NCBI GenBank assembly: GCA_964019135.1
Contig: OZ025248.1
Span: 41,781,670-41,845,669 of the forward strand
Direction: 5' to 3'
Length of the DNA: 64,000 nt
From: Arenicola marina
Lineage: Eukaryota > Annelida > Polychaeta > Arenicolidae
Position 1 is the first letter of the stretch, and every line of letters starts with the position of its first letter. Below the pieces are notes generated by a model. That model was not told the DNA's origin. It made no database searches and saw only the letters and a program-made list of their open reading frames with translations. The position numbers and the translations under genes are program-made. Positions 25,866 to 38,990 of this stretch are shown piece by piece.

Positions 25866-28800
25866 CTGCCGCCTACGAACGCGGTGCCCTCCCGCCGCCT
25901 ATGAAAACACCACATCCAGCGGTGCCCTCCTGTCGCCAATAAAGACACCACCTCCAGCGGTGCCCTCCGGCCGCCTATACAGACACCACCCCCAGCAGTG
26001 CTCTCCTGTCGCTTATGAAGACACCACCTCCAGCGGTGCCCTCCTGCCGCCTATAAAGACATCACCTCCAGCGGTGCCCTCCTGCCGCCTATATAGACAC
26101 CACCTAAAGCGGTGCTCTCCTGCTGCCTATTAAGACACCACCTCCAGCGGTGCCCTCCTGCCGCCTACAAAGACACCACCTCCAGCGGTGCCCTCCCGCC
26201 GCCTATGAAGACACCACCACCAGCGGTGCCCTCCTGTCGCCAATAAAGACACCACCTCCAGCGGTGCCCTCCGGCCGCCTATACAGACACCACCCCCAGC
26301 AGTGCTCTCCTGTCGCTTATGAAGACACCACCTCCAGCGGCGCCCTCCGGCCGCCTATACAGACACCACCCCCAGCAGTGCTCTCCTGCCGCCTATTAAG
26401 ACACCACATAAAGCGGTGCCCTCCCGCCGCCTATATAGACACCACCTCAAGCGGTGCCCTCCTGCCGCCTATATAGACACCACCTCCAGCGGTGCCCTCC
26501 TGCCGCCTACAAAGACACCACCTCCAGCGGTGCCCTCCTGTCGCCAATAAAGACACCACCTCCAGCGGTGGTCTCCTGCCGCATATTAAGACACCACATA
26601 AAGCGGTGCCCTCCTGCCGCCTATATAGACACCACCTCCAGCGGTGCCCTCCTGCCGCCTATAAAGACACCACCCCCAGCGGTGGTCTCCTGCCGCCTAT
26701 AAAGACACCACCCCCAGCGGCGGTCTCCTGCCGCCTATGAAGACACCACCTCCGGCGGTGCCCTCCTGCCGCCTATAAAGACACCACCTCCAGCGGTGGT
26801 CTCCTGCCGCCTATAAAGACACCACCTAAAGCGGTGCTCTCCTGTCGCCTATGAAGACACCACCTCCAGCGGTGCCCTCCTGCCGCCTACAAAGACACCA
26901 CCTCCAGCGGTGCCCTCCCGCCGCCTATGAAGACACCACCTCCAGCGGTGCCCTCCTGCCGCCTATATAGACACCACCTAAAGCGGTGCTCTCCTGCTGC
27001 CTATATAGACACCACATAAAGCGGTGCTCTCCTGTCGCCTATGAAGACACCACCTCCAGCGGTGCCCTCCTGCCGCCTACAATGACACCACCTCCAGCGG
27101 TGCCCTCCCGCCGCCTATGAAGACACCACCTCCAGCGGTGCCCTCCTGCCGCCTATATAGACACCACCTAAAGCGGTGCTCTCCTGCTGCCTATATAGAC
27201 ACCACATAAAGCGGTGCTCTCCTGTCGCCTATGAAGACACCACCTCCAGCGGTGCCCTCCTGCCGCCTATATAGACACCACCTAAAGCGGTGCTCTCCTG
27301 CTGCCTATATAGACACCACATAAAGCGGTGCTCTCCTGTCGCCTATGAAGACACCACCTCCAGCGGTGCCCTCCTGCCGCCTATATAGACACCACATCAA
27401 GCGGTGCTCTCCTGTCGCCTATGAAGACACCACCTCCAGCGGTGCCCTCCTGCCGCCTACAAAGACACCACCTCCAGCGGTGCCCTCCCGCCGCCTATGA
27501 AGACACCACCTCCAGCGGTGCCCTCCTGCCGCCTATATAGACACCACCTAAAGCGGTGCTCTCCTGCTGCCTATTAAGACACCACCTCCAGCGGTGCCCT
27601 CCTGCCGCCTACAAAGACACCACCTCCAGCGATGGTCTCCTGCCGCCTATAAAGACACCACCTCCAGCCGTGCCCTCCTGCCGCCTATAAAGACACCACC
27701 TCCAGCGGTGGTCTCCTGCCGCCTATAAAGACACCACCTCCAGCGGTGGTCTCCTGCCGCCTATAAAGACACCACCTAAAGCGGTGCTCTCCTGTCGCCT
27801 ATGAAGACACCACCTCCAGCGGTGCCCCCCTGCCGCCTATAAAGACACCACCTCCAGCGGTGGTCTCCTGCCGCCTATAAAGATACCACCTCCAGCGGTG
27901 CCCTTCTGCCGCCTACAAAGACACCACCTCTAGCGGTGCCCTCCTGCCGCCTATAAAGACACCACCTCCAACGGTGCTCTCCCGCCGCCTATAAAGACAC
28001 CACCTCCAGCGGTTCTCACCTGCCGTCTAAAAAGACACCACCTCCAGCGGTGGTCTCCTGCCGCCTATAAAGACACCACCTCCAGCGGTGCTCTCCTGCC
28101 GCCTATAAAGACACCACCCCCGGCAGTGCCCTCCTGCCACCTATAAAGACACCACCTCCAGCGGTGCCCTCCTGCCGCCTATAAAGACACCACCTCCAGC
28201 GGTGCCCTCCTGCCACCTATAAAGACACCACCTCCAGCGGTGCCCTCCTGCCGCCTATAAAGACACCACCTCCAGCGGTGGTCTCCTGCCGCCTATAAAG
28301 ACACCACCTCCAGCGGTGCTCTCCAGCCGCCTATAAAGACACCCCCTAAGGCGGTGCCCTCCTGCCGCCTATAAAGACACCACCTCCAGCGGTGGTCTCC
28401 TGCCGCCTATAAAGACACCACCTCCAGCGGTGCTCTCCTGCCGCCTATAAAGACACCACCCCCGGCAGTGCCCTCCTGCCACCTATAAAGACACCACCTC
28501 CAGCGGTGCCCTCCTGCCGCCTATAAAGACACCACCTCCAGCGGTGCCCTCCTGCCACCTATAAAGACACCACCTCCAGCGGTGCCCTCCTGCCGCCTAT
28601 AAAGACACCACCTCCAGCGGTGGTCTCCTGCCGCCTATAAAGACACCACCTCCAGCGGTGCTCTCCAGCCGCCTATAAAGACACCCCCTAAGGCGGTGCC
28701 CTCCTGCCGCCTATAAAGACACCACCTCCAGCGGTGGTCTCCTGCCGCCTCTAAAGATACCACCTCCAGCGGTGCCCTCCTGCCGCCTATAAAGACACCA

Positions 28801-31800
28801 CCTCCAGCGGTGCCCTCCCGCCGTCTATAAAGACACCACCTCCAGCGGTGCCCTCCTGCCGCCTATCAAGACATCACATAAAGCGGTGCCCTCCTGCCGC
28901 CTATAAAGACACCCCCAAAAGCGGTGGTCTCCTGCCGCCTATAAAGACACCACCTCCAGCGGTGCCCTCCTGCCGCCTATATAGACACCACCTCTAGCGG
29001 TGCCCTCCTGCCGCCTATAAAGACACCACCTCCAGCGGTGCCCTCCTGCCACCTATAAAGACACCACCTCCAGCGGTGGTCTCCTGCCGCCTATAAAGAC
29101 ACCACCTCCAGCGGTGCCCTCCCGCCGTCTACAAAGACACCACCCCCAGCGGTGCCCTCCTGCCGCCTATAAAGACACCACCTCCAGCGGTGCTCTCCAG
29201 CCGCCTATAAAGACACCACCTCCAGCAGTGGTCTCCTGCCGCCTATAAAGACACCACCTCCAGCGGTGCTCTCCAGCCGCCTATAAAGACACCACCTAAA
29301 GCGGTGCCCTCCTGCCGCCTATCAAGACATCACATAAAGCGGTGCCCTCCTGCCGCCTATAAAGACACCACCTCCAGCAGTGGTCTCCTGCCGCCTATAA
29401 AGACACCACCTCCAGCGGTGCTCTCCAGCCGCCTATAAAGACACCACCTCCAGCAGTGGTCTCCTGCCGCCTATAAAGACACCACCTCCAGCGGTGCTCT
29501 CCAGCCGCCTATAAAGACACCACCTAAAGCGGTGCCCTCCTGCCGCCTATCAAGACATCACATAAAGCGGTGCCCTCCCGCCGCCTATATAGACACCCCC
29601 TAAAGCGGTGGTCTCCTGCCGCCTATAAAGACACCACATAAAGCGGTGCCCTCCCGCCGTCTATAAAGACACCACCTCCAGCGGTGCCCTCCTGCCGCCT
29701 ATAAAGACACCACCTCCAGCGGTGCCCTCCTGCCGCCTATAAAGACACCACCTCCAGCGGTGCCCTCCTGCCGCCTATAAAGACACCACCTCTAGCGGTG
29801 CCCTCCCGCCGCCTATGAAGACACCACCTCCAGCGGTGCCCTCCTGCCGCCTATAAAGACACCACCTAAAGCGGTGCCCTCCTGCCGCCTATCAAGACAT
29901 CACATAAAGCGGTGCCCTCCCGCCGTCTATAAAGACACCACCTCCAGCGGTGCCCTCCTGCCGCCTATAAAGACACCACCTCCAGCGGTGCCCTCCTGCC
30001 GTCTATAAAGACACCACCGCCAGCGGTGGTCTCCTGCCGCCTATAAAGACACCACCCCCAGCGGTGCCCTCCTGCCGCCTATAAAGACACCACCCCCAGC
30101 GGTGGTCTCCTGCCGCCTATAAAGACACCACCCCCAGCGGTGCCCTCCTGCCGCCTATAAAGACACCACCTCCAGCGGTGCCCTCCTGCCGCCTATATAG
30201 ACACCACCTCTAGCGGTGCCCTCCTGCCGCCTATAAAGACACCACCTCTAGCGGTGCCCTCCCGCCGCCTATGAAGACACCACCTCCAGCGGTGCCCTCC
30301 TGCCGCCTATAAAGACACCACCTAAAGCGGTGCCCTCCTGCCGCCTATCAAGACATCACATAAAGCGGTGCCCTCCCGCCGTCTATAAAGACACCACCTC
30401 CAGCGGTGCCCTCCTGCCGCCTATAAAGACACCACCTCCAGCGGTGCCCTCCTGCCGTCTATAAAGACACCACCGCCAGCGGTGGTCTCCTGCCGCCTAT
30501 AAAGACACCACCCCCAGCGGTGCCCTCCTGCCGCCTATAAAGACACCACCCCCAGCGGTGGTCTCCTGCCGCCTATAAAGACACCACCCCCAGCGGTGCC
30601 CTCCCGCCGCTTATAAAGACACCACCTCCAGCGGTGCCCTCCCGCCGCCTATATAGACACCACCTCCAGCGGTGCCCTCCCGCCGCCTATAAAGACACCA
30701 CCCCCAGCAGTGCCCTCCTGCCACCTATAAAGACACCACCCCCAGCAGTGCCCTCCTGCCACCTATAAAGACACCACCTCCAGCGGTGCCCTCCCGCCAC
30801 CTATAAAGACACCACCTCCAGCGGTGCCCTCCCGCCGCCTATAAAGACACCACCTCCAGCGGTGCCCTCCCGCCGCCTATAAAGACACCACCTCTAGCGG
30901 TGCCCTCCTGCCGCCTACAAAGACACCACCTCTAGCGGTGCCCTTCTGCCGCCTATAAAGACACCACCTCCAGCGGTGCCCTCCCGCCGCCTATAAAGAC
31001 ACCACCTCCAGCAGTGCTCTCCTGCCGCCTATTAAGACACCACATAAAGCGGTGCCCTCCCGCCGCCTATATAGACACCACCTCAAGCGGTGCCCTCCTG
31101 CCGCCTATATAGACACCACCTCCAGCGGTGCCCTCCTGCCGCCTACAAAGACACCACCTCCAGCGGTGCCCTCCTGTCGCCAATAAAGACACCACCTCCA
31201 GCGGTGGTCTCCTGCCGCATATTAAGACACCACATAAAGCGGTGCCTTCCTGTCGCCTATAAAGACACCACCTCTAGCGGTGGTCTCCTGCGGCCAATAA
31301 AGACACCACCTCCAGCGGTGCCCTCCTGCCGCCTATAAAGACACCACCCCCAGCGGTGGTCTCCTGCCGCCTATAAAGACACCACCCCCAGCGGCGGTCT
31401 CCTGCCGCCTATGAAGACACCACCTCCGGCGGTGCCCTCCTGCCGCCTATAAAGACACCACCTCCAGCGGTGGTCTCCTGCCGCCTATAAAGACACCACC
31501 TAAAGCGGTGCTCTCCTGTCGCCTATGAAGACACCACCTCCAGCGGTGCCCTCCTGCCGCCTACAAAGACACCACCTCCAGCGGTGCCCTCCCGCCGCCT
31601 ATGAAGACACCACCTCCAGCGGTGCCCTCCTGCCGCCTATATAGACACCACCTAAAGCGGTGCTCTCCTGCTGCCTATTAAGACACCACCTCCAGCGGTG
31701 CCCTCCTGCCGCCTACAAAGACACCACCTCCAGCCGTGCCCTCCTGCCGCCTATAAAGACACCACCTCCAGCGGTGGTCTCCTGCCGCCTATAAAGACAC

Positions 31801-34800
31801 CACCTCCAGCGGTGGTCTCCTGCCGCCTATAAAGACACCACCTAAAGCGGTGCTCTCCTGTCGCCTATGAAGACACCACCTCCAGCGGTGCCCCCCTGCC
31901 GCCTATAAAGACACCACCTCCAGCGGTGGTCTCCTGCCGCCTATAAAGATACCACCTCCAGCGGTGCCCTTCTGCCGCCTACAAAGACACCACCTCTAGC
32001 GGTGCCCTCCTGCCACCTATAAAGACACCACCTCCAGCGGTGGTCTCCTGCCGCCTATAAAGACACCACCTCCAACGGTGCTCTCCCGCCGCCTATAAAG
32101 ACACCACCTCCAGCGGTTCTCACCTGCCGTCTAAAAAGACACCACCTCCAGCGGTGGTCTCCAGCCGCCTATAAAGACACCACCTCCAGCGGTGCTCTCC
32201 TGCCGCCTATAAAGACACCACCTCCAGCGGTGGTCTCCTGCCGCCTATAAAGACACCACCTCCAGCGGTGCTCTCCTGCCGCCTATAAAGACACCACCTC
32301 CAGCGGTGGTCTCCTGCCGCCTATAAAGACACCACCTCCAGCGGTGCTCTCCAGCCGCCTATAAAGACACCCCCTAAAGCGGTGCCCTCCCGCCGCCTAT
32401 ATAGACACCACCTCTAGCGGTGCCCTCCTGCCGCCTACAAAGACACCACCTCCAGCCATGGTCTCCAGCCGCCTATAAAGACACCACCTCCAGGGGTGCT
32501 CTCCTGCCGCCTAAAAAGACACCACCTCCAGCGGTGGTCTCCAGCCGCCTATAAAGACACCACATAAAGCGGTGCCCTCCCGCCGCCTATAAAGACACCA
32601 CATAAAGCGGTGCCCTCCTGCCGCCTCTAAAGATACCACCTCCAGCGGTGCCCTCCTGCCGCCTATAAAGACACCACCTCCAGCGGTGCCCTCCCGCCGT
32701 CTATAAAGACACCACCTCCAGCGGTGCCCTCCTGCCGCCTATCAAGACATCACATAAAGCGGTGCCCTCCTGCCGCCTATAAAGACACCCCCTAAAGCGG
32801 TGGTCTCCTGCCGCCTATAAAGACACCACCTCCAGCGGTGCCCTCCTGCCGCCTATATAGACACCACCTCTAGCGGTGCCCTCCTGCCGCCTATAAAGAC
32901 ACCACCTCCAGCGGTGCCCTCCTGCCACCTATAAAGACACCACCTCCAGCGGTGGTCTCCTGCCGCCTATAAAGACACCACCCCCAGCGGTGCCCTCCTG
33001 CCGCCTATAAAGACACCACCTCCAGCGGTGCTCTCCAGCCGCCTATAAAGACACCACCTCCAGCAGTGGTCTCCTGCCGCCTATAAAGACACCACCTCCA
33101 GCGGTGCTCTCCAGCCGCCTATAAAGACACCACCTAAAGCGGTGCCCTCCTGCCGCCTATCAAGACATCACATAAAGCGGTGCCCTCCTGCCGCCTATAA
33201 AGACACCACCTCCAGCAGTGGTCTCCTGCCGCCTATAAAGACACCACCTCCAGCGGTGCTCTCCAGCCGCCTATAAAGACACCACCTCCAGCAGTGGTCT
33301 CCTGCCGCCTATAAAGACACCACCTCCAGCGGTGCTCTCCAGCCGCCTATAAAGACACCCCCTAAAGCGGTGGTCTCCTGCCGCCTATAAAGACACCACA
33401 TAAAGCGGTGCCCTCCCGCCGTCTATAAAGACACCACCTCCAGCGGTGCCCTCCTGCCGCCTATAAAGACACCACCTCCAGCGGTGCCCTCCTGCCGCCT
33501 ATATAGACACCACCTCTAGCGGTGCCCTCCTGCCACCTATAAAGACACCACCTCTAGCGGTGCCCTTCTGCCGCCTATAAAGACACCACCTCCAGCGGTG
33601 CCCTCCCGCCGCCTATGAAGACACCACCTCCAGCGGTGCCCTCCTGCCGCCTATTAAACACCACCTCCAGCGGTGCCCTCCCGCCGCCTATGAAGACACC
33701 ACCTCCAGCGGTGCCCTCCTGCCGCCTATAAAGACACCACCTAAAGCGGTGCCCTCCTGCCGCCTATCAAGACATCACATAAAGCGGTGCCCTCCCGCCG
33801 CCTATAAAGACACCACCTCCAGCGGTGCCCTCCTGCCGCCTATGTAGACACCACCTCTAGCGGTGCCCTCCTGCCGCCTATAAAGACACCACCTCCAGCG
33901 GTGCCCTCCTGCCGCCTATAAAGACACCACCTCTAGCGGTGCCCTCCTGCCGCCTATAAAGACACCACCCCCAGCGGTGGTCTCCTGCCGCCTATAAAGA
34001 CACCACCTCTAGCGGTGCCCTCCTGCCGCCTATAAAGACACCACCTCCAGCGGTGCCCTCCTGCCACCTATAAAGACACCACCTCCAACGGTGCCCTCCT
34101 GCCGCCTATATAGACACCACCTCCAGCAGTGCCCTCCCGCCGCCTATAAAGACACCACCTCCAGCGATGCCCTCCCGCCGTCTATAAAGACACCACCTCC
34201 AGCGGTGCCCTCCCGCCGCCTATATAGACACCACCTCAAGCGGTGCCCTCCTGCCGCCTATAAAGACACCACCTCCAGCGATGCCCTCCTGTCGCCTATG
34301 AAGACACCACCTCCAGCGGTGCCCTCCTGCCGCCTATAAAGACACCACCTCCAGCGTTGCTCTCCCGCCGCCTATGAAGACACCACCTCCAGCGATGCTC
34401 TCCGGCCGCCTATAAAGACACCACCTCCGGCGGTGCTCTCCTGTCGCCTATGAAGACACCACCTCCAGCGGTGCCCTCCCGCCGCCTATAAAGACACCAC
34501 CTCAAGCGGTGCCCTCCTGCCGCCTATAAAGACACCACCTCTAGCGGTGCCCTCCTGCCGCCTATAAAGACACCACCTCCAGCGGTGCCCTCCCGCCGCC
34601 TATAAAGACACCACCCCCGGCAGTGCCCTCCTGCCACCTATAAAGACACCACCTCCAGCGTTGCTCTCCCGCCGCCTATAAAGACACCACCTCCAGCGGT
34701 GCCCTCCCGCCGCCTATAAAGACACCACCTCCAGCGGTGCCCTCCCGCCGCCTATAAAGACACCACCCCCGGCAGTGCCCTCCTGCCACCTATAAAGACA

Positions 34801-37128
34801 CCACCTCCAGCGTTGCTCTCCCGCCGCCTATAAAGACACCACCTCCAGCGGTGCCCTCCCGCCGCCTATAAAGACACCACCTCCAGCGGTGCCCTCCCGC
34901 CGCCTATAAAGACACCACCTCAAGCGGTGCCCTCCCGCCGCCTATAAAGACACCACCCCCAGCAGTGCCCTCCTGCCACCTATAAAGACACCACCTCCAG
35001 CGGTGCCCTCCTGCCGCCTATAAAGACACCACCTCTAGCGGTGCCCTTCTGCCGCCTATAAAGACACCACCTCTAGCGGTGCCCTCCTGCCGCCTACAAA
35101 GACACCACCTCCAGCGGTGCCCTTCTGCCGCCTATAAGGCACCACCTCCAGCGGTGCTCTCCAGCCGCCTATAAAGACACCACCTCCAGCGGTGCCCTCC
35201 TGCCACCTATAAAGACACCATCTCCAGCGGTGCCCTCCCGCCGCCTATAAAGACACCACCTCCAGCGGTGCCCTCCCGCCGCCTATAAAGACACCACCTC
35301 TAGCGGTGCCCTCCTGCCGCCTACAAAGACACCACCTCTAGCGGTGCCCTTCTGCCGCCTACAAAGACACCACCTCCAGCGGTGGTCTCCTGCCGCCTAT
35401 AAAGACACCACCTCCAGCGGTGCCCTCCCGCCGCCTATAAAGACACCACCTCCAGCGGTTCTCACCTGCCGTCTAAAAAGACACCACCTCCAGCGGTGCC
35501 CTCCTGCCACCTATCAAGACACCACCGCCAGCAGTGCCCTCCTGCCACCTATAAAGACACCACCTCCAGCGGTGCCCTCCTGCCGCCTATATAGACACCA
35601 CCTCAAGCGGTGCCCTCCCGCCGCCTATATAGACACCACCTCTAGCGGTGCCCTCCTGCCGCCTATAAAGACACCACCTCCAGCGGTGCCCTCCTGCCAC
35701 CTATAAAGACACCACCTCCAGCGGTGCCCTCCCGCCGCCTATAAAGACACCACCTCCAGCGGTGCCCTCCCGCCGTCTATATAGACACCACCTCCAGCGG
35801 TGCCCTCCTGCCGCCTATATAGACACCACCTAAAGCGGTGCTCTCCTGCTGCCTATATAGACACCACATAAAGCGGTGCTCTCCTGTCGCCTATGAAGAC
35901 ACCACCTCCAGCGGTGCCCTCCTGCCGCCTATATAGACACCACCTAAAGCGGTGCTCTCCTGCTGCCTATATAGACACCACATAAAGCGGTGCTCTCCTG
36001 TCGCCTATGAAGACACCACCTCCAGCGGTGCCCTCCTGCCGCCTATATAGACACCACATAAAGCGGTGCTCTCCTGTCGCCTATGAAGACACCACCTCCA
36101 GCGGTGCCCTCCTGCCGCCTACAAAGACACCACCTCCAGCGGTGCCCTCCCGCCGCCTATGAAGACACCACCTCCAGCGGTGCCCTCCTGCCGCCTATAT
36201 AGACACCACCTAAAGCGGTGCTCTCCTGCTGCCTATTAAGACACCACCTCCAGCGGTGCCCTCCTGCCGCCTACAAAGACACCACCTCCAGCGATGGTCT
36301 CCTGCCGCCTATAAAGACACCACCTCCAGCCGTGCCCTCCTGCCGCCTATAAAGACACCACCTCCAGCGGTGGTCTCCTGCCGCCTATAAAGACACCACC
36401 TCCAGCGGTGGTCTCCTGCCGCCTATAAAGACACCACCTAAAGCGGTGCTCTCCTGTCGCCTATGAAGACACCACCTCCAGCGGTGCCCCCCTGCCGCCT
36501 ATAAAGACACCACCTCCAGCGGTGGTCTCCTGCCGCCTATAAAGATACCACCTCCAGCGGTGCCCTTCTGCCGCCTACAAAGACACCACCTCTAGCGGTG
36601 CCCTCCTGCCGCCTATAAAGACACCACCTCCAACGGTGCTCTCCCGCCGCCTATAAAGACACCACCTCCAGCGGTTCTCACCTGCCGTCTAAAAAGACAC
36701 CACCTCCAGCGGTGGTCTCCTGCCGCCTATAAAGACACCACCTCCAGCGGTGCTCTCCTGCCGCCTATAAAGACACCACCCCCGGCAGTGCCCTCCTGCC
36801 ACCTATAAAGACACCACCTCCAGCGTTGCTCTCCCGCCGCCTATATAGACACCACCTCCAGCGGTGCCCTCCCGCCGCCTATAAAGACACCACCTCCAGC
36901 GGTGCCCTCCTGCCGCCTATAAAGACACCACCTCCAGCGATGCTCTCCCGCCGCCTATAAAGACACCACCTCCAGCGGTGCTCTCCTGTCGCCTATGAAG
37001 ACACCACCTCCAGCGGTGCTCTCCTGTCGCCTATGAAGACACCACCTCCAGCGGTGCCCTCCTGCCACCTATCAAGACACCACCTCTAGCGGTGCTCTCC
37101 CGCCGCCTATGAAGACACCGCCTCCAGC
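25866..37128 (+). repeat. Minisatellite C, 38-bp unit, about 296 copies
   Basis: The 38-bp unit runs ACACCACCTCCAGCGGTG, CCCTCCTGCCGC, then CTATAAAG. Variants include CTATATAG, CTACAAAG, CTATGAAG, CTATTAAG, CACCACATAAAGCGGTG, GTGGTCTCC and GTGCTCTCCAG. Blocks recur in the same variant order, for example 26454 and 31090, displaced 4636 bp (122 units). The string of variants near 27600-28050 is seen again near 31700-32130 and 36260-36700. C-rich on the + strand, opposite in skew to array B. Reading frames over it are artefacts. Confidence 0.97.
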
Positions 37129-37218
37129 GCCCCTCCCCCCACCACCCTCCCCCCTCTTCCTTCACAACGCCTCCTGTGTGCCGGCGCTGTTATGTTCGCA
37201 TCTCACACGTGGAATCAG
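37129..37218. other. C-rich junction after minisatellite C
   Basis: The last unit breaks into a CCCCTCCCCCC stretch, followed by unique sequence. No gene is seen. Confidence 0.5.
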
Positions 37219-37411
37219 GACGCATTATGATATCCCATATAGTGTGATGCAGGACGCATTATGATAACCGGCACATTGTAATTCCGGACGCATTATGATA
37301 ACCGGCACATTGTGCTTCAAGACGACAATACATTGTGATTGAAGAAGCATTATGATATCCCGTACATTGTGATGCAGGACGCATTATGATAGCCCGCACA
37401 TTGTAATGCAG
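37219..37411 (+). repeat. 34-bp tandem repeat, about 5-6 copies
   Basis: GACGCATTATGATA starts at 37219 and 37253 and recurs with period 34, each time followed by a CACATTGT-type block. One copy near 37320-37350 is rearranged. Copies are moderately diverged. Confidence 0.85.
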
Positions 37412-38116
37412 GTGATCATCCAGTGTTAATCGCTAGCTGCCGTTTGGCATGATTAACTGGGTTGTAATGTTTGGGAAATGTGCCTGGTGCTCAAAATCAT
37501 AGAAGCATCCGGCACGCCTCTTTTTTCACTCTTTGCACACTTGGTCCTGTTACATCATTGCTTCAGACACAGTGCATTGATACAACAGTTTTGTCATGCA
37601 TCTATTCTACTTGTACTTGTTTTCTGATTAATGTTCATTCATCAATAATGCAAATTTTAAATTGAGGATTAGCTTAACATTCTCGTGAACTTTTGTTCTG
37701 TTTGATTTTATTCTCTCCCACACCAACCTGTCATTACCACGTTTCTCAGTTGTTGCAACGTTGAATCATCAGCTATAGCACGCTGAATGTCCTCCATTTT
37801 GTACGCACTGACCAGAAGTTCATTGACAAGAGAATAAATCATGACGGCGATATCATGTTTTCAATCAGTCTGGAGATCGCAAGAAATCGTCTGTTGATTG
37901 ATATAAACATATAAAGCACCATAAAAACAGTACTTAGTCAGATTCGGCGTGACAGGGATTCCTAAGCCGTCATTACTTATCGTGACTGTTTTTACGGGAA
38001 ATGTCGCTTGAATGGGTTTCAATAACAGGTGACGGTTTTTAATTCGATGAAATCAGACGCATTCATCCATCTATCAAAACAGATTTTCTGGGAGTTTGCA
38101 TTGCTGTATATAGCAA
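37412..38116. other. Intergenic, unique AT-rich sequence
   Basis: No gene, RNA gene or repeat family is recognised. Confidence 0.5.
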
Positions 38117-38761
38117 CACCCGCCTAGCTGTCTACCAGCCCACCATATGCCTTATCACCAGCCACCTAGCTGTCTACCGGCCCATCATATACCTTCCCAC
38201 CACTCGCCTAGCTGTCTACCGGTCCATCTTATACCTTCTCACCACTCGCCTAGCTGTCTACCAGCCCACCATATGCCTTATCACCACCCACCTAGCTGTC
38301 TACCGGCCCATCATATACCTTCCCACCACTCGCCTAGCTGTCTACCGGTCCATCTTATACCTTCTCACCACTCGCCTAGCTGTCTACAGGCCCATCATAT
38401 ACCTTCTCACCACCTGCCTAGCTGTCTACCGGCCCATTATGTACCTTCTCACCACCCGCCTAGCTGTTTACCGGCCCATCATATACCTTCTCACCACCCG
38501 CCTAGCTGTTTACCGGCCCATCATATACCTTCTTACCACCCGCCTCGCTGTCTACAGGCCCATCATATACCTTTTCACCACCCGCCTAGCTGTCTACCAG
38601 CCCATTATGTACCTTCTCACAACCCGCCTCGCTGTCTTCAGGCATATGATATACCTTCTCACCACTCGCCTAGCTGTCTACCGGCCCATCATATACCTTC
38701 TCACCACCAGCCTAGCTGTCTACAGGCCCATCATATACCTTCTCACCACCCGCTTAGCTGT
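38117..38761 (+). repeat. Minisatellite D, left part, 42-bp unit, about 15 copies
   Basis: Unit landmarks are CGCCTAGCTGTCTACC, GGCCCATCATATACC and TTCTCACCAC. The period of 42 is a multiple of three, so two + strand frames stay open throughout, one giving a 14-residue hydrophobic repeat (LAVYRPIIYLLTTR). No signal peptide, start context or splice evidence supports translation. Confidence 0.95.
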
Positions 38762-38990
38762 AGGGCCCCAGAGGGGCTTTTTCGACACGGCGACACAGCG
38801 ATTTTTTAAATCGACAGCGCGACATTGGGGTTGTCTTAGAATCGACATGCGACATAAGACTTAGCGACACGCGACATGGAACTTTTCTTAAAATCGACAC
38901 GCGACATGGACCTTTTCTTAAAATCGACACGCGACATGGACCTTTTTTTTAAATCGACACGTGACATGGCTACCTCCCTTCAGGGGCCCC
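38762..38990. mobile_element. MITE-like insertion in minisatellite D
   Basis: A 229-bp unrelated segment interrupts the 42-bp array and is flanked by the direct repeat AGCTGT (38756-38761 and 38991-38996). Its ends are imperfect inverted repeats: AGGGCCCCAGA on the left and the complement of TCAGGGGCCCC on the right. Inside are about four diverged copies of CGACACGCGACATGG followed by a T-rich block. No protein is encoded. The short terminal repeats and 6-bp duplication suggest a non-autonomous DNA transposon; the superfamily is undetermined. Because AGCTGT is part of the D unit, the duplication could also be array sequence. Confidence 0.7.

Noticed and set aside
25801..35706. 82- to 120-residue Pro/Arg/His/Ser-rich frames in the 38-bp array
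   Set aside because: They are repeat-derived, appear in shifting frames and end at random variants.
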